Source: Sphingobium cyanobacteriorum
Lineage (GTDB): Bacteria; Pseudomonadota; Alphaproteobacteria; Sphingomonadales; Sphingomonadaceae
Direction: 5' to 3'
Length of the DNA stretch: 64,000 nt
Assembly (NCBI RefSeq): GCF_030580935.1
Contig: NZ_JAUQOM010000001.1
Span: forward strand, 558,001 to 622,000
This document shows positions 20,484 to 29,801 of this stretch, piece by piece. Each line of letters starts with the position of its first letter. Position 1 is the first letter of the stretch. The position numbers were made by a program, and so were the translations under genes. The notes beneath the pieces are model-generated. The model saw only the letters and a program-made list of their open reading frames with translations. It made no database searches and was not told where the DNA came from.

Positions 20484-21851
20484 ATGCTGCCCACAGTAGC
20501 CATCGTCGGACGTCCCAATGTCGGCAAGTCCACCCTCTTCAACCGCCTGGTCGGCAAGAAGCTGGCGCTGGTCGATGACCAGCCCGGCGTGACGCGCGAC
20601 CGGCGGGAGGGCGAGGCGCATCTGCTGGGCCTCGACTTCACGATCGTCGACACCGCCGGTTATGAGGATGAGGACGCCAACACCCTGCCCGGCCGGATGC
20701 GGATGCAGACCGAAGCCGCGGTCGAAAATTGCGATGTCGCTCTGTTCATGATCGACGCGCGCGCGGGCATCACCCCGCTGGACGAGGAAATCGCCCGCTG
20801 GCTGCGCGCCAACGACGCCCCCGTCGTGCTGGTCGCCAACAAGGCGGAGGGCAAGGCCGCCGACGACGGCGTGATGGAATCCTTTTCGCTGGGCCTTGGC
20901 GAACCGATCCCCTTTTCCGCCGAACATGGGCAGGGCCTGGCCGATCTGTTCCAGGCGCTGCTGCCGCATCTGGAGCGGGAGGGCGAGGAGCCGCACGAGA
21001 AGGAATTTTACGAGGACGAGGAGAGCGCCCCGCTCAAGCTGGCCATCGTGGGTCGTCCCAATGCGGGCAAGTCCACCCTGATCAACCGGCTGCTGGGCGA
21101 AAACCGGCTGCTGACCGGGCCGGAAGCGGGCATCACCCGCGACAGCATCGCCGTCGACTGGATGTGGACCAGCCGCGAAGGCGTGGAGCGCCCCGTCCGC
21201 CTGATCGACACGGCCGGCATGCGCAAGCGCGCCAAGGTGCAGGAAAAGCTGGAAAAGCTGGCGGTTTCGGACGGCATCAACGCGGTCAACTTCGCCGAAG
21301 TCGTCGTGCTGATGATCGATTCCACCCGCGGGCTGGAAGCGCAGGATCTGCGCATCGCCGACCGGGTGCTGGAAGAAGGGCGCGCGCTCGTCGTGGCGCT
21401 TAATAAATGGGATACGGTCGAGCATGGCTCGGCGCTGTATCAGGGCATCAAGAAGGCGCTGGACGAGGGGCTGGCGCAGGTGCGCGGCGTGCCGATCATG
21501 ACGATTTCCGGGGCGACCGGCAAAGGGCTGGACGACCTGATCCATGTCGCGTTCGAAACCCGCACGGCCTGGTCGCAACGAGTTTCGACCGGCGTGCTGA
21601 ACCGCTGGTTCGAAACCGCGCTGGAAGCCAATCCGCCGCCAGCCCCCGGCGGGAAGCGGATCAAGCTGCGCTATATCACCCAGAACAAGACCCGGCCGCC
21701 CACCTTCGTGCTGTTCGGCACGCGGCTGGACGACCTGCCCGAAAGCTATCGCCGTTACCTCGTCAATGGCATTCGCCGGGAACTGGGTTTCGGCGCAGTG
21801 CCGGTGCGCCTGACATTGCGCAGCCAGAAAAATCCGTTCGCGACCAAATAG
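20484..21851 (+). CDS. der: Ribosome assembly GTPase Der (EngA)
   Basis: Essential GTPase with two tandem G domains, needed for 50S subunit maturation. It is 455 aa from ATG 20484, where AAGGAAG lies upstream; the open frame before it runs through the palindrome and is not coding. G1 motifs GRPNVGKST (about residues 9-17) and GRPNAGKST (about 190-198), G3 DTAGY and DTAGM, and G4 NKAE and NKWD are all intact. The C-terminal KH-like domain ends with RSQKNPF. Follows bamB. Confidence 0.97.
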   Translation: MLPTVAIVGRPNVGKSTLFNRLVGKKLALVDDQPGVTRDRREGEAHLLGLDFTIVDTAGYEDEDANTLPGRMRMQTEAAVENCDVALFMIDARAGITPLDEEIARWLRANDAPVVLVANKAEGKAADDGVMESFSLGLGEPIPFSAEHGQGLADLFQALLPHLEREGEEPHEKEFYEDEESAPLKLAIVGRPNAGKSTLINRLLGENRLLTGPEAGITRDSIAVDWMWTSREGVERPVRLIDTAGMRKRAKVQEKLEKLAVSDGINAVNFAEVVVLMIDSTRGLEAQDLRIADRVLEEGRALVVALNKWDTVEHGSALYQGIKKALDEGLAQVRGVPIMTISGATGKGLDDLIHVAFETRTAWSQRVSTGVLNRWFETALEANPPPAPGGKRIKLRYITQNKTRPPTFVLFGTRLDDLPESYRRYLVNGIRRELGFGAVPVRLTLRSQKNPFATK

Positions 21852-21855
21852 AGAG

Positions 21856-22104
21856 ATGGCGGTCGATCCGGTCATGGTGAACGCCAGGGGCATGAAATGC
21901 CCCTGGCCCGTCCTGCGCGCCGCCCGCGCGATGCGGGCTGCGGACGCCATCGTCATCGTGGCGGACGACCCGATCGCCCCGGCCGAACTTGCTGCGCTTG
22001 CCCGGCAGCAGGGCTGGGATTTTGCCGCCCTGGCCGATCATCATTTTTCGCTGCGCAAACCCATTGGACAGACCTGCAATCTGGTGCCAGCCCCGCCGCC
22101 TTAA
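21856..22104 (+). CDS. TusA-family sulfurtransferase-like protein
   Basis: An 82-aa SirA/TusA-fold protein with the active-site motif MKCPWPVLRAA (Cys about residue 15, the CPxP motif). TusA proteins relay persulfide sulfur, for example to tRNA thiolation or molybdenum-cofactor pathways. This short divergent copy starts 4 bp after der and is probably co-transcribed with it. The specific partner is not evident from the neighbourhood. Confidence 0.8.
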   Translation: MAVDPVMVNARGMKCPWPVLRAARAMRAADAIVIVADDPIAPAELAALARQQGWDFAALADHHFSLRKPIGQTCNLVPAPPP

Positions 22105-22161
22105 CCCTCTGTTTACGTGCGCCGTCTATTTTCGACAGGCAAGAATGGAGGAATGGTACAG

Positions 22162-22602
22162 GTGCCCCACCAAGACACCGACCTGGTCAACTGGAGCGAA
22201 TTGGCGCGGACCCGCGGGGAACTGGGGACCGCGTTCCTGCGCATTCTTGGCTATTTCCGGGAAGATGGGGTCAAATCCATCGCTGCCGTCGAAGAAGCCT
22301 TCCGCGCCCGCAACGCGGCTGCGCTGGTGGTGCCTGCGCATACGCTGAAGGGCGAATCGGCCCAGTTCGGCGCCTACCGGCTGAGCGCCATGTCCGAAGA
22401 AATCGAAATGACCGCCCGCCGCTGCGTGGAAACCCATGAAAGCCCGGACGAACTGATCGAAACCATCGTAGCGTTGCGCCCCTGTTTTACCGAGACGCTG
22501 GCGTTGCTCGACCGCGACGCCAATCCGCTGGTCGCGCGTCGCCCCGTGACATTCGGCCGCCGGGTCGAGACGCCGACGCAGGGTTTTGGCCGGGCCGGAT
22601 AA
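22162..22602 (+). CDS. Histidine phosphotransfer (Hpt) domain protein
   Basis: A single-domain phosphorelay intermediate. The motif PAHTLKGESAQFGA carries the phospho-accepting histidine (about residue 60) with the classic H-x-LKG context. The length is 146 aa from GTG 22162, chosen because GGAGG (22147-22151) is 10 bp upstream; an ATG at 22153 is in frame but too close to that site. The last 25 residues look disordered. No histidine kinase or response regulator is adjacent, so its partners are elsewhere. Confidence 0.8.
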   Translation: MPHQDTDLVNWSELARTRGELGTAFLRILGYFREDGVKSIAAVEEAFRARNAAALVVPAHTLKGESAQFGAYRLSAMSEEIEMTARRCVETHESPDELIETIVALRPCFTETLALLDRDANPLVARRPVTFGRRVETPTQGFGRAG

Positions 22603-22636
22603 TTCCGTCTTGAAGTAAAACCCATCATGCCCCCAT

Positions 22637-23650
22637 ATGCAGGGCATGACACGCTTTTCCCTGCTCGACCTGGTGCCTGTCCGTGAAGGCGGCACCGTTG
22701 GCGAGGCGCTGACCAGCGCCGCCGATCTCGCCGCCCATGCCGAAATGCTGGGCTATCACCGTTACTGGGTCGCCGAACATCATGGCATGGCCGGCATCGC
22801 ATCGGCCGCGACCGCCGTGGTGCTGGCCCATGTCGGTCAGGCGACATCGACCATCCGCATCGGCGCGGGCGGCATCATGCTGCCCAACCATGCCCCGTTG
22901 CTGATCGCCGAACAGTTCGGCACGCTCGACGCGCTGTTCCCCGGCCGGGTCGATCTGGGCCTGGGTCGCGCGCCCGGATCGGACCAGCGGGTCGCGCAGG
23001 CGATCCGCCGCACGCTGGCCGGTGGCCCGGACCAGTTCCCGCGCGACGTGATGGAATTGCAGGCCTATTTCGCGGGCGACGATCAGCTGGGCATCCAGGC
23101 GACGCCCGGTGCGGACGCGCAGGTGCCGCTGTGGATACTGGGTTCCAGCCTCTATGGCGCGCAACTGGCGGCGGCACTGGGCCTGCCCTATGCGTTCGCA
23201 TCCCATTTCGCACCGGCCGCGCTGGATGACGCGATCGCCATCTACCGGCGGGAGTTCCGCCCGTCGGCGCAGCTCAAATATCCTTATGTGATGGCCGGCT
23301 ATAATGTCTTTGCCGCCGATGACGCGGCGCAGGCGCATCTGCTCGCCAGTTCGATGCAACAGGCTTTCGTGCGGCTGCGCGCAGGCAATCCGGGCAAGCT
23401 GCTACCGCCCGTTCCGGGCTATTATGACAGCCTGCCGGTGCAGGCGCAGGCGATGCTGGCCGATGTGCTGAGCGTGTCCGCGATCGGCGACCAGAAAGAT
23501 GTCGAACGCGGCATCGCCGCTTTCCTGCGCCGCACACAGGCCGACGAACTGATCCTGACCGGGCAGATTTTCGATGCCGACGCGCGCAAGCGCAGCTTCG
23601 CCATCGCCATGGCGGCGGCTCAGGCCATCGCGACCCGCGAGCTGGCCTGA
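22637..23650 (+). CDS. LLM-class (luciferase-like) flavin-dependent monooxygenase
   Basis: A 337-aa protein of the bacterial luciferase superfamily, group of MsnO8/YhbW-like enzymes. [16 protein letters not shown] opens the barrel, and [19 protein letters not shown], then [13 protein letters not shown] and [14 protein letters not shown] are typical. It would use reduced FMN from a separate reductase; substrate unknown. Start could be ATG 22637 or ATG 22646 (family-like). Its 3' end overlaps the convergent acyltransferase gene by 31 bp. Confidence 0.88.
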   Translation: MQGMTRFSLLDLVPVREGGTVGEALTSAADLAAHAEMLGYHRYWVAEHHGMAGIASAATAVVLAHVGQATSTIRIGAGGIMLPNHAPLLIAEQFGTLDALFPGRVDLGLGRAPGSDQRVAQAIRRTLAGGPDQFPRDVMELQAYFAGDDQLGIQATPGADAQVPLWILGSSLYGAQLAAALGLPYAFASHFAPAALDDAIAIYRREFRPSAQLKYPYVMAGYNVFAADDAAQAHLLASSMQQAFVRLRAGNPGKLLPPVPGYYDSLPVQAQAMLADVLSVSAIGDQKDVERGIAAFLRRTQADELILTGQIFDADARKRSFAIAMAAAQAIATRELA

Positions 23651-24759
23651 GGCTCTGCCCTCAGCCGCCCGCCGCTCAATATGCCCGCGGCGCCCGGCGC
23701 GACATGGCGCAGACCCGTGCCGATCAGCATGACGACGCCCAGCACGATCAGCGGCTGAAGCAGCAGATAGGCGGGATAGAGCGGCGTCCCCATCCTGCCC
23801 AGCACCCCGCCCAGCACCGGCCCGCCCAGCCAGATCAGGATGAGATGGGCGCAGAAGAGGAAGAAGGCATAGGGTTCGATCCGCAGCAGCAGGGGGCGCG
23901 CGCCACTGCCCGCCAATGCCCAGGCCAGCCGCCAGAAGGCAAGCGCCGCCGCGACGCGCACCGCCATGTCGAGCGCGCTCAACGCCAGCGGTGATCCACC
24001 GCCTGCAACCGCCCAGTAAAGCTGCGCCGCCATCAGCATCGCAAAGGGCAGGATCGCCACTGGCCAGGGCAAGGCCACGGCCCGCTCCGCCCAGCCGCCG
24101 CGCCGCGCGAGGATGCCAGTGGCAAAGAAGAACAGGATCGACGCCCGCATCAGCACAGGCGGCCCCCAGCCCATGATGTGGCAAGCAGCCGCCACCAGCG
24201 CGACCAGCGCCAGCGCCCGGCCCGGCAGGCGCACCAGCAGGGGCGCGGCGACCATGCACAGGAACAGGTCGCGCAGGAAGGGCATCTGCACATTGATGTC
24301 GGGATTGCGGGTGACGATGAATATTTCATCGATCATCCACCCCAGCGATTGCGGCTGGGGCGCCTGCAACCCCGCCACCCGCGCCGCACCGGATACCAGG
24401 ACGATCGCGATGATATTCCACAGGATCATCGGCAGCAGGATCGTGCGCGCCTTGCGCCGCACATGCCCGCTCCAGTCCAGCGTCCGGCGCGACCCCGCCA
24501 CCAGCCAGCCGGAAATCAGGCCCAGCAGCGGCACCGCGCTGCGCCCGAACAACTCCATCAGGAACCAGCGGAAATTATCCTGGGCCGTGCCGCGCAATGC
24601 CGCCAGCGCTTCGCCATTCAGCCCCGTCCAGGCGTGGACATAGACCACCCCCAGGATGCAGATGACGCGCGCGATGGCGATGGCATCGGAACGACGCGCG
24701 GCTTGAAACGGCAGATGATTGGACAAACCGGCATCCTGCTTGTTACGGTGCAGAACCAA
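23620..24759 (-). CDS. Acyltransferase family 3 (AT3) membrane protein
   Basis: A 379-aa polytopic protein with about ten membrane segments. The AT3 motif R-x10-H is present at the start of the first helix (Arg31 to His42, in [14 protein letters not shown]), and [13 protein letters not shown] is the conserved basic loop. AT3 proteins O-acetylate or otherwise acylate extracytoplasmic sugars on lipopolysaccharide, capsule or peptidoglycan. No glycan cluster is immediately adjacent. Single gene, divergent from the HerA-like gene. Confidence 0.85.
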   Translation of the reverse strand: MVLHRNKQDAGLSNHLPFQAARRSDAIAIARVICILGVVYVHAWTGLNGEALAALRGTAQDNFRWFLMELFGRSAVPLLGLISGWLVAGSRRTLDWSGHVRRKARTILLPMILWNIIAIVLVSGAARVAGLQAPQPQSLGWMIDEIFIVTRNPDINVQMPFLRDLFLCMVAAPLLVRLPGRALALVALVAAACHIMGWGPPVLMRASILFFFATGILARRGGWAERAVALPWPVAILPFAMLMAAQLYWAVAGGGSPLALSALDMAVRVAAALAFWRLAWALAGSGARPLLLRIEPYAFFLFCAHLILIWLGGPVLGGVLGRMGTPLYPAYLLLQPLIVLGVVMLIGTGLRHVAPGAAGILSGGRLRAEPQASSRVAMA

Positions 24760-24954
24760 TGGCCAGCGGCGGCTCCGGTTCCCCGCCGCCCGGTCATCCG
24801 GTCCGAAACGGACCTCTCCTCATCCCGTCTTAACCGAAAAGACAGACGGTGATGCGACCCGCGCGCGCCCCTGAGCTAAGCCAATATTTACCTATGTCCG
24901 ATATGCAGTCCGCCATACCGGAAGACGTTCCGGCCAGGGGGACCATAAAGGCTC

Positions 24955-26610
24955 ATGACGCATATGCCGGGCGCTCACTCATTTTCTGCTGCCTCCGCGC
25001 CTGCGCATCTGGCCCATGCCCAGGCGATGGGCATGGTGTTCCAGATTGCCGGCTCCAGTTCGAAAGTGCTGATCGACGCCCATATCCTGTCCCTGTTCGC
25101 ACAGGACGAGGATGCCTGCATCGCCATGGCGGGCCAGGTCGGGAGCCAGGTGAAGATGCGCGTCGGCCAGAGCTGGCTGGTCGCCAGCGTCCGCGCCATG
25201 ACGCTGGACCAGGCGAGCAAGGGCATTATCGCGGACATTGATTTCCTGGGCGAGGGCGATGAGGAAAAGCTGACCGGGCGCATCTTCCGCTTCCGGCGCG
25301 GCGTGACCCGCTATCCCACGCCTGGCACCGATATCTTCCCCGTGTCGAGCCACGACATGCAGCAAATCTATGCCGCCGACGACCGGGCGAATGTAGAGAT
25401 CGGCACCGTCTATCCCACCACGGATACGCGCGCAGCCCTTTATGTCGATTCCATGCTGGGCAAGCATTTCGCGCTGCTGGGGTCCACCGGCACCGGCAAG
25501 TCGACCAGCGCCGCGCTGATCCTGCACCGCATCTGCGACCTGTCGCCCCAGGGCCATATCGTCATGATCGATCCCCATGGCGAATATGGCGCGGCCTTCG
25601 CGACCAACGGCGCGGTCTATGACGTCAACAATCTCGCCCTCCCCTATTGGCTGATGAATTTCGAGGAACATTGCGAGGTGTTCGTCACCTCGTCCGGTTC
25701 CGAACGGACGGTCGATTGCGACATTCTGGCCAAATGCCTGCTGGCGGCGCGGATGAAGAACCGCCTGGCCGAAAGCATCGGGCGGCTGACAGTGGACTCG
25801 CCGATCCCCTATCTGCTGTCGGACCTCACCACGATCCTCCAGAACGAGATGGGCAAGCTCGACAAGGGCACCAATTCGCTGCCCTATATGCGGCTCAAGA
25901 CCAAGATCGACGAGATCAAGGCCGATCCGCGCTACAGCTTCATGTTTTCGGGCATGCTGGTCGCCGACACGATGCAGGCGTTCCTGGCGAAGATCTTCCG
26001 CCTGCCCTCCAACGGCAAGCCGATCTCCATCATCGACGTGTCGGCCATGCCGTCCGACATCACATCGACCGTGGTGTCGGTGCTGTCCCGCCTGGTGTTC
26101 GACTATGCCATCTGGGCGCGCGACGAACCGCAGCGGCCGATCCTGCTCGTCTGCGAGGAAGCGCATCGCTACATCCCCAGCACCACCACCGGATCAGGGC
26201 AGGCGGTGCGCAAGATATTGGAGCGGATCGCCAAGGAAGGCCGTAAATATGGCATTTCGCTGGGCCTGATCACCCAGCGGCCGTCGGACCTGGCCGAAGG
26301 CGTGCTGTCGCAATGCGGCACGATCATCTCGATGCGCCTCAACAATGATCGCGACCAGGCCTTCGTCAAGGCCGCCATGCCCGAAGGCGCGCGCGGCTTC
26401 CTCGATTCGATCCCCGCGCTGCGGAACCGGGAGGCGATCATCTGCGGCGAGGGCGTCGCGGTGCCGATCCGGGTGGCGCTCGACAATCTGGAAGAGCATC
26501 GCCGTCCCGCTTCGGGCGATCCCAGCTTCACCCAACTGTGGCGTCAGGCGGGCAGCGAGGCCGATATTCTCGACCGCACCATCACCCGCTGGCGCAACCA
26601 GGGGCGGTAG
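24955..26610 (+). CDS. HerA-type DNA translocase ATPase (DUF87)
   Basis: A 551-aa protein with an N-terminal HAS-barrel (about residues 27-125) and a FtsK/HerA-like RecA domain. Walker A is GSTGTGKS (about 176-183), Walker B is ILLVCEEAH (about 396-404), followed by an arginine-rich AKEGRKYG and QRPSDL, all HerA hallmarks. AAAGG lies just before ATG 24955. HerA acts with the nuclease NurA in archaea and with varied partners in bacteria; no nuclease gene is beside it here. Widespread as a solitary gene in related bacteria, so it need not be defensive. Confidence 0.88.
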   Translation: MTHMPGAHSFSAASAPAHLAHAQAMGMVFQIAGSSSKVLIDAHILSLFAQDEDACIAMAGQVGSQVKMRVGQSWLVASVRAMTLDQASKGIIADIDFLGEGDEEKLTGRIFRFRRGVTRYPTPGTDIFPVSSHDMQQIYAADDRANVEIGTVYPTTDTRAALYVDSMLGKHFALLGSTGTGKSTSAALILHRICDLSPQGHIVMIDPHGEYGAAFATNGAVYDVNNLALPYWLMNFEEHCEVFVTSSGSERTVDCDILAKCLLAARMKNRLAESIGRLTVDSPIPYLLSDLTTILQNEMGKLDKGTNSLPYMRLKTKIDEIKADPRYSFMFSGMLVADTMQAFLAKIFRLPSNGKPISIIDVSAMPSDITSTVVSVLSRLVFDYAIWARDEPQRPILLVCEEAHRYIPSTTTGSGQAVRKILERIAKEGRKYGISLGLITQRPSDLAEGVLSQCGTIISMRLNNDRDQAFVKAAMPEGARGFLDSIPALRNREAIICGEGVAVPIRVALDNLEEHRRPASGDPSFTQLWRQAGSEADILDRTITRWRNQGR

Positions 26611-26677
26611 TGACGCAGGATTTGCACGGCGACCAGCCGGCGCTGTGCAAACCGGCACAGGGAGGATAACCCGCTTT

Positions 26678-26731
26678 GCTCATGGCCGCCGGAACAGCGG
26701 CGGGGCTCATGGCCGCCGGAACAGCGGCGGG
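26678..26731. repeat. Exact 27-bp tandem duplication at a gene 3' end
   Basis: Two identical adjacent 27-bp copies (26678-26704 and 26705-26731), each beginning GCTCATGGCCGCCGG. The second copy contains the final codons and stop of the enoyl-CoA hydratase gene on the minus strand, so the first is a downstream copy of those codons. The unit is 9 codons long, so the reading frame is not affected. Confidence 0.95.
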
Positions 26732-27465
26732 CGCTTTTCGAAGAAGGCGGCGAAGGCTTCCTGCGCTTCGGGCGAAGCCAGGGTTTCGCGGAACAGCCGG
26801 GCTTCCTCCTCGATCCGGGCGATGAGCGCGGCGGGATCACCCTTCATCAGGCGGCGGGTGGCGGCCAGCGCCCGCGGCGGCCTGGCCATCAGCGCGGCGG
26901 CTTTAGCGCGGGCATGATCGAGCAGGGCGGCGGCCGGGACGATGGCCGTGACCAGCCCGGCGCGGTCGGCGGCGTCCGCATCCATCGGTTCGCCCAGCAA
27001 GAGCATCGCCGCCGCCCTGGCATGGCCCATGGTCGCGGGCGCGAGCAGGCTGGAGCCGGCCTCCGGCACCAGGCCCAGATTGACGAAGGGCATGATGAAG
27101 CGCGCATCGGGCGCGGCATAGATCAGGTCGCAATGGAACAGCATCGTCGTGCCGACGCCCACCGCCAGCCCCTGAACCGCCGCGACGACCGGCTTGTCGA
27201 AGGCGGCGATGGCGCGGATGAACGCGAAAGCCGCCGCTCCGCCCTCCGGCCCGGCCATGAAATCCTTAAGGTCATTGCCCGCGCAAAAGGCATCGCCCAC
27301 CCCCGAAAACAGGACCACGCCGATGTCCGACCGCGCCGAGGCGTCGGCCAGCGCGGCGGTCATGGCGCGGTACATGGGGCCGGTCAGCGCATTCTTCTTG
27401 TCCGGCCGGTCGAGACGGATTTCCATGACACCGGCCGTCTGTGTGATCGTGATGCTGTCGCGCAT
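26707..27465 (-). CDS. Enoyl-CoA hydratase/isomerase family protein
   Basis: A 252-aa crotonase-fold enzyme. The N-terminus MRDSITITQTAGVMEIRLDR is family-like from ATG 27465; ten extra codons upstream are not. The CoA-binding and oxyanion segments are DAFCAGNDLKDF and AVQGLAVGVGTTML, and FVNLGLVPEAGSSLL holds the glutamate position (VPEAG) of the second active-site segment. Members hydrate or isomerise acyl-CoA thioesters. The exact substrate cannot be told. The 3' end is duplicated in tandem (27-bp repeat). Divergent from the BASS transporter gene by about 100 bp. Confidence 0.88.
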   Translation of the reverse strand: MRDSITITQTAGVMEIRLDRPDKKNALTGPMYRAMTAALADASARSDIGVVLFSGVGDAFCAGNDLKDFMAGPEGGAAAFAFIRAIAAFDKPVVAAVQGLAVGVGTTMLFHCDLIYAAPDARFIMPFVNLGLVPEAGSSLLAPATMGHARAAAMLLLGEPMDADAADRAGLVTAIVPAAALLDHARAKAAALMARPPRALAATRRLMKGDPAALIARIEEEARLFRETLASPEAQEAFAAFFEKRPPLFRRP

Positions 27466-27568
27466 GAAGCAGCCTTTTCCTGGATGATGGGTCAAAGGGA
27501 AAATGTTGGCGCAGCGCGAACACCGCGTCTATCCCCCCGGCAACCCGTCCCCCCAGCCCGGAGTGTCG

Positions 27569-28558
27569 ATGAACCGCCTGCGCCAAGCCCTGGACCCGTT
27601 CCTGCTGTTCCTGATCGGGACGGTCGCCCTAGCGTCCATCCTGCCTGCGCGCGGGGATGGGGCGCGGATCGCGGATGCCGTGGCCGATGCGGGCATCGTG
27701 CTGCTTTTTTTCCTGCATGGGGCAAAATTGTCGCGCGAGGCGATCTGGAGCGGGGCCAGGGCGTGGAAACTGCACCTGGCGACGCTGGGCACGACCTTTA
27801 TCGCCTTTCCGGTCATGGGGCTGATCATCGGGCGATTCGGGCTGGTGCCGGCAGAGATGCGGACGGGATTGCTGTTCCTGACGCTGCTGCCGTCCACGGT
27901 GCAATCCTCGATCGCCTTTACCGCGATCGCGCGCGGCAATGTGGCGGCGGCGGTGGTGAGCGCGTCCTTTTCCAACCTGCTGGGCATCGTCCTGACGCCA
28001 CTGCTGGTCGCGCTGCTGATGCAACGGAGCGGCAGCGGCAGCCTGATCTCGCTGGCGTCGATCGAGGGCATCGTGCTGCAATTGCTGTTGCCCTTCGTCC
28101 TGGGCCATCTGCTGCGGCCGTGGATCGGCGGGTTCGTGACCCGGCACAAGGCGATGCTGGGCCGGGTCGACCGGGGATCGATATTGCTGGTCGTCTATGC
28201 CGCCTTCTCCGCCGCCGTGGTGGAGGGGCTGTGGTCGAACGTGTCGGGCGCGGCGCTGTTGACGCTGGCGGGCATCAGCGTCGCGATGCTGGCGCTGATC
28301 CTGCTGTTCACGCTGGCGCTGGGGCGGGCGCTGGGCCTGTCGCGCGCAGATGCGATCGTGCTGCAATTTTGCGGGTCGAAGAAGAGCCTGGCGTCGGGCG
28401 TGCCGATCGCGGGCGTGCTGTTCCCCGCCGCTGCGGTCGGGCCGATCCTGTTGCCGATCATGATTTTCCATCAAATCCAGTTGATGGCCTGCGCCCTGCT
28501 GGCGCGCCATTATGCCGCACGGGCGGATGGTAAAAGTGACAGCGAGTGGAACAGCTAA
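27569..28558 (+). CDS. Bile acid:sodium symporter family (BASS/YfeH-like) transporter
   Basis: A 329-aa membrane protein with about nine to ten hydrophobic segments. MNRLRQALDPFLLFLIG begins at ATG 27569 after GGAG; the longer frame adds 22 non-conserved residues. Motifs ARGNVAAAVVSASFSNLLGI and LQFCGSKKSLASGVPIA are typical of the SBF-like/YfeH branch (crossing helices with the sodium and substrate sites). These carriers move organic anions with sodium. Downstream lie oxygenase genes that could act on an imported compound; this is inference. Confidence 0.88.
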   Translation: MNRLRQALDPFLLFLIGTVALASILPARGDGARIADAVADAGIVLLFFLHGAKLSREAIWSGARAWKLHLATLGTTFIAFPVMGLIIGRFGLVPAEMRTGLLFLTLLPSTVQSSIAFTAIARGNVAAAVVSASFSNLLGIVLTPLLVALLMQRSGSGSLISLASIEGIVLQLLLPFVLGHLLRPWIGGFVTRHKAMLGRVDRGSILLVVYAAFSAAVVEGLWSNVSGAALLTLAGISVAMLALILLFTLALGRALGLSRADAIVLQFCGSKKSLASGVPIAGVLFPAAAVGPILLPIMIFHQIQLMACALLARHYAARADGKSDSEWNS

Positions 28559-28590
28559 ATCGATTGGGGATGGTGTTCGGCACATATTCG

Positions 28591-28606
28591 TTATACGATT
28601 GTATAA
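28591..28606. promoter_or_regulatory. Palindrome upstream of the Rieske oxygenase, candidate operator
   Basis: TTATACGATTGTATAA is a perfect inverted repeat (6-bp arms, 4-bp centre) within the most AT-rich stretch of this part of the window, 53 bp before the chosen oxygenase start. The size and sequence suit a dimeric repressor of the GntR type, but no regulator gene is adjacent, so the binding protein is unknown. Confidence 0.5.
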
Positions 28607-28658
28607 TTGTAATTTTACGTTAGGGAAAGCTGGAAAAGTGACAGGGCAGAGCGACAGG

Positions 28659-29801
28659 ATGGCAGATCCCGACGCGGGGTGGAGCCTGCCCGCCTGGACC
28701 TATAGCGATCCTGAATTTTTCGCCGTCGAGCGCGCCCGCATCTTTCGCCCCGCCTGGCAGATCGTGGCCCATGAGAGCGATATCCCCAACCCCGGCGATT
28801 TCCAGACTTTGGACTATATCGGCGAGAGCGTGATCGTGCTGCGCGGCGACGATGGCGCGGTCCGGGCCTTCACCAATGTCTGCCGCCATCGCGGGGCGCG
28901 GATCGTCGATGGCACGAGCGGGTGCGCGCACAAGCTGGTCTGCCCCTATCATGGCTGGACCTATGAGACGGACGGGCGGCTTTCGGGCGTGCCGATGAAG
29001 GCCAGCTATGGTGATGGCTTCGCGCTGGCCGATCATGGGTTGAGCCCGGTCGCGGTGGAAAATTGGCAAGGCTTCCTGTTCGTGCGGCTGGCCGATGATG
29101 GCGGGCCTTCGGTGGCTGAGATGATGGCGCCCCATGCGGCGGAGATCGCCCCTTACCGCTTTGCCGACCTGCGCGCGCTGGGGCGGGTAACGTTGCGGCC
29201 GCGCGCGGTGAACTGGAAGATCATCGGCGACAATTATTCGGACGGCCTGCATATCACGGTCGCCCATCCGGGGCTGAAGCGGCTGATGGGCGATGGCTAT
29301 GGCGTGGCGGCATCACCCCATGCGGACAGGATGTGGGGCCCGATAGTGGAGCGGCCTTCGCCCAACCTGTCCGAGCGGGCCTATCAGCATTTCCTGCCCC
29401 CTGTGCCGCATCTGCCGCCCGAACGGCAGAGGCTGTGGACCTATTACAAGCTGTGGCCCAATTTCGCCTTCGACATCTATCCCGATCAGGTGGATTTCAT
29501 GGCCTGGCTGCCGGTGTCGCCGACGCAGACGCTGATCCGGGAGATCAGCTATGCCCTGCCCGACGCGCGGCGCGAAATGCGCGCGGCGCGTTACCTGAAC
29601 TGGCGGATCAACCGGCAGGTCAATGCCGAGGATACGGACCTGGTCGCGCGGGTGCAGGCGGGGATGGCGTCGCAGAGCTTCACCGTCGGGCCGCTCAGCG
29701 AACAGGAAGTGGCGCTGCGGCATTTTTGCGGGCGGGTGCGCGATGTGATTCCGCAGGCACGGCTGCATCATGCGCCGGGGACGGGGTGGAGCAAGGTATG
29801 A
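28659..29801 (+). CDS. Rieske non-heme iron oxygenase, alpha subunit
   Basis: A 380-aa ring-hydroxylating-type oxygenase. The Rieske cluster ligands are Cys75/His77 in CRHRG and Cys95/His98 in CPYHGW. The catalytic iron site is NWKIIGDNYSDGLHITVAHP, with His198 and His203, and the third ligand is probably Asp325 in NAEDTDLV. The Asp of NYSDG is in the bridging position. ATG 28659 was chosen; GTG 28638 is also possible. No small beta subunit, ferredoxin or reductase is adjacent, so electrons must come from elsewhere. Overlaps the flavoprotein gene by ATGA. Confidence 0.9.
   Translation: MADPDAGWSLPAWTYSDPEFFAVERARIFRPAWQIVAHESDIPNPGDFQTLDYIGESVIVLRGDDGAVRAFTNVCRHRGARIVDGTSGCAHKLVCPYHGWTYETDGRLSGVPMKASYGDGFALADHGLSPVAVENWQGFLFVRLADDGGPSVAEMMAPHAAEIAPYRFADLRALGRVTLRPRAVNWKIIGDNYSDGLHITVAHPGLKRLMGDGYGVAASPHADRMWGPIVERPSPNLSERAYQHFLPPVPHLPPERQRLWTYYKLWPNFAFDIYPDQVDFMAWLPVSPTQTLIREISYALPDARREMRAARYLNWRINRQVNAEDTDLVARVQAGMASQSFTVGPLSEQEVALRHFCGRVRDVIPQARLHHAPGTGWSKV

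Noticed and set aside
29333..29797. Upstream extension of the flavoprotein frame inside the Rieske gene
   Set aside because: The Rieske gene is conserved there in another frame, and the ATGA overlap at 29798 gives a well-placed start.
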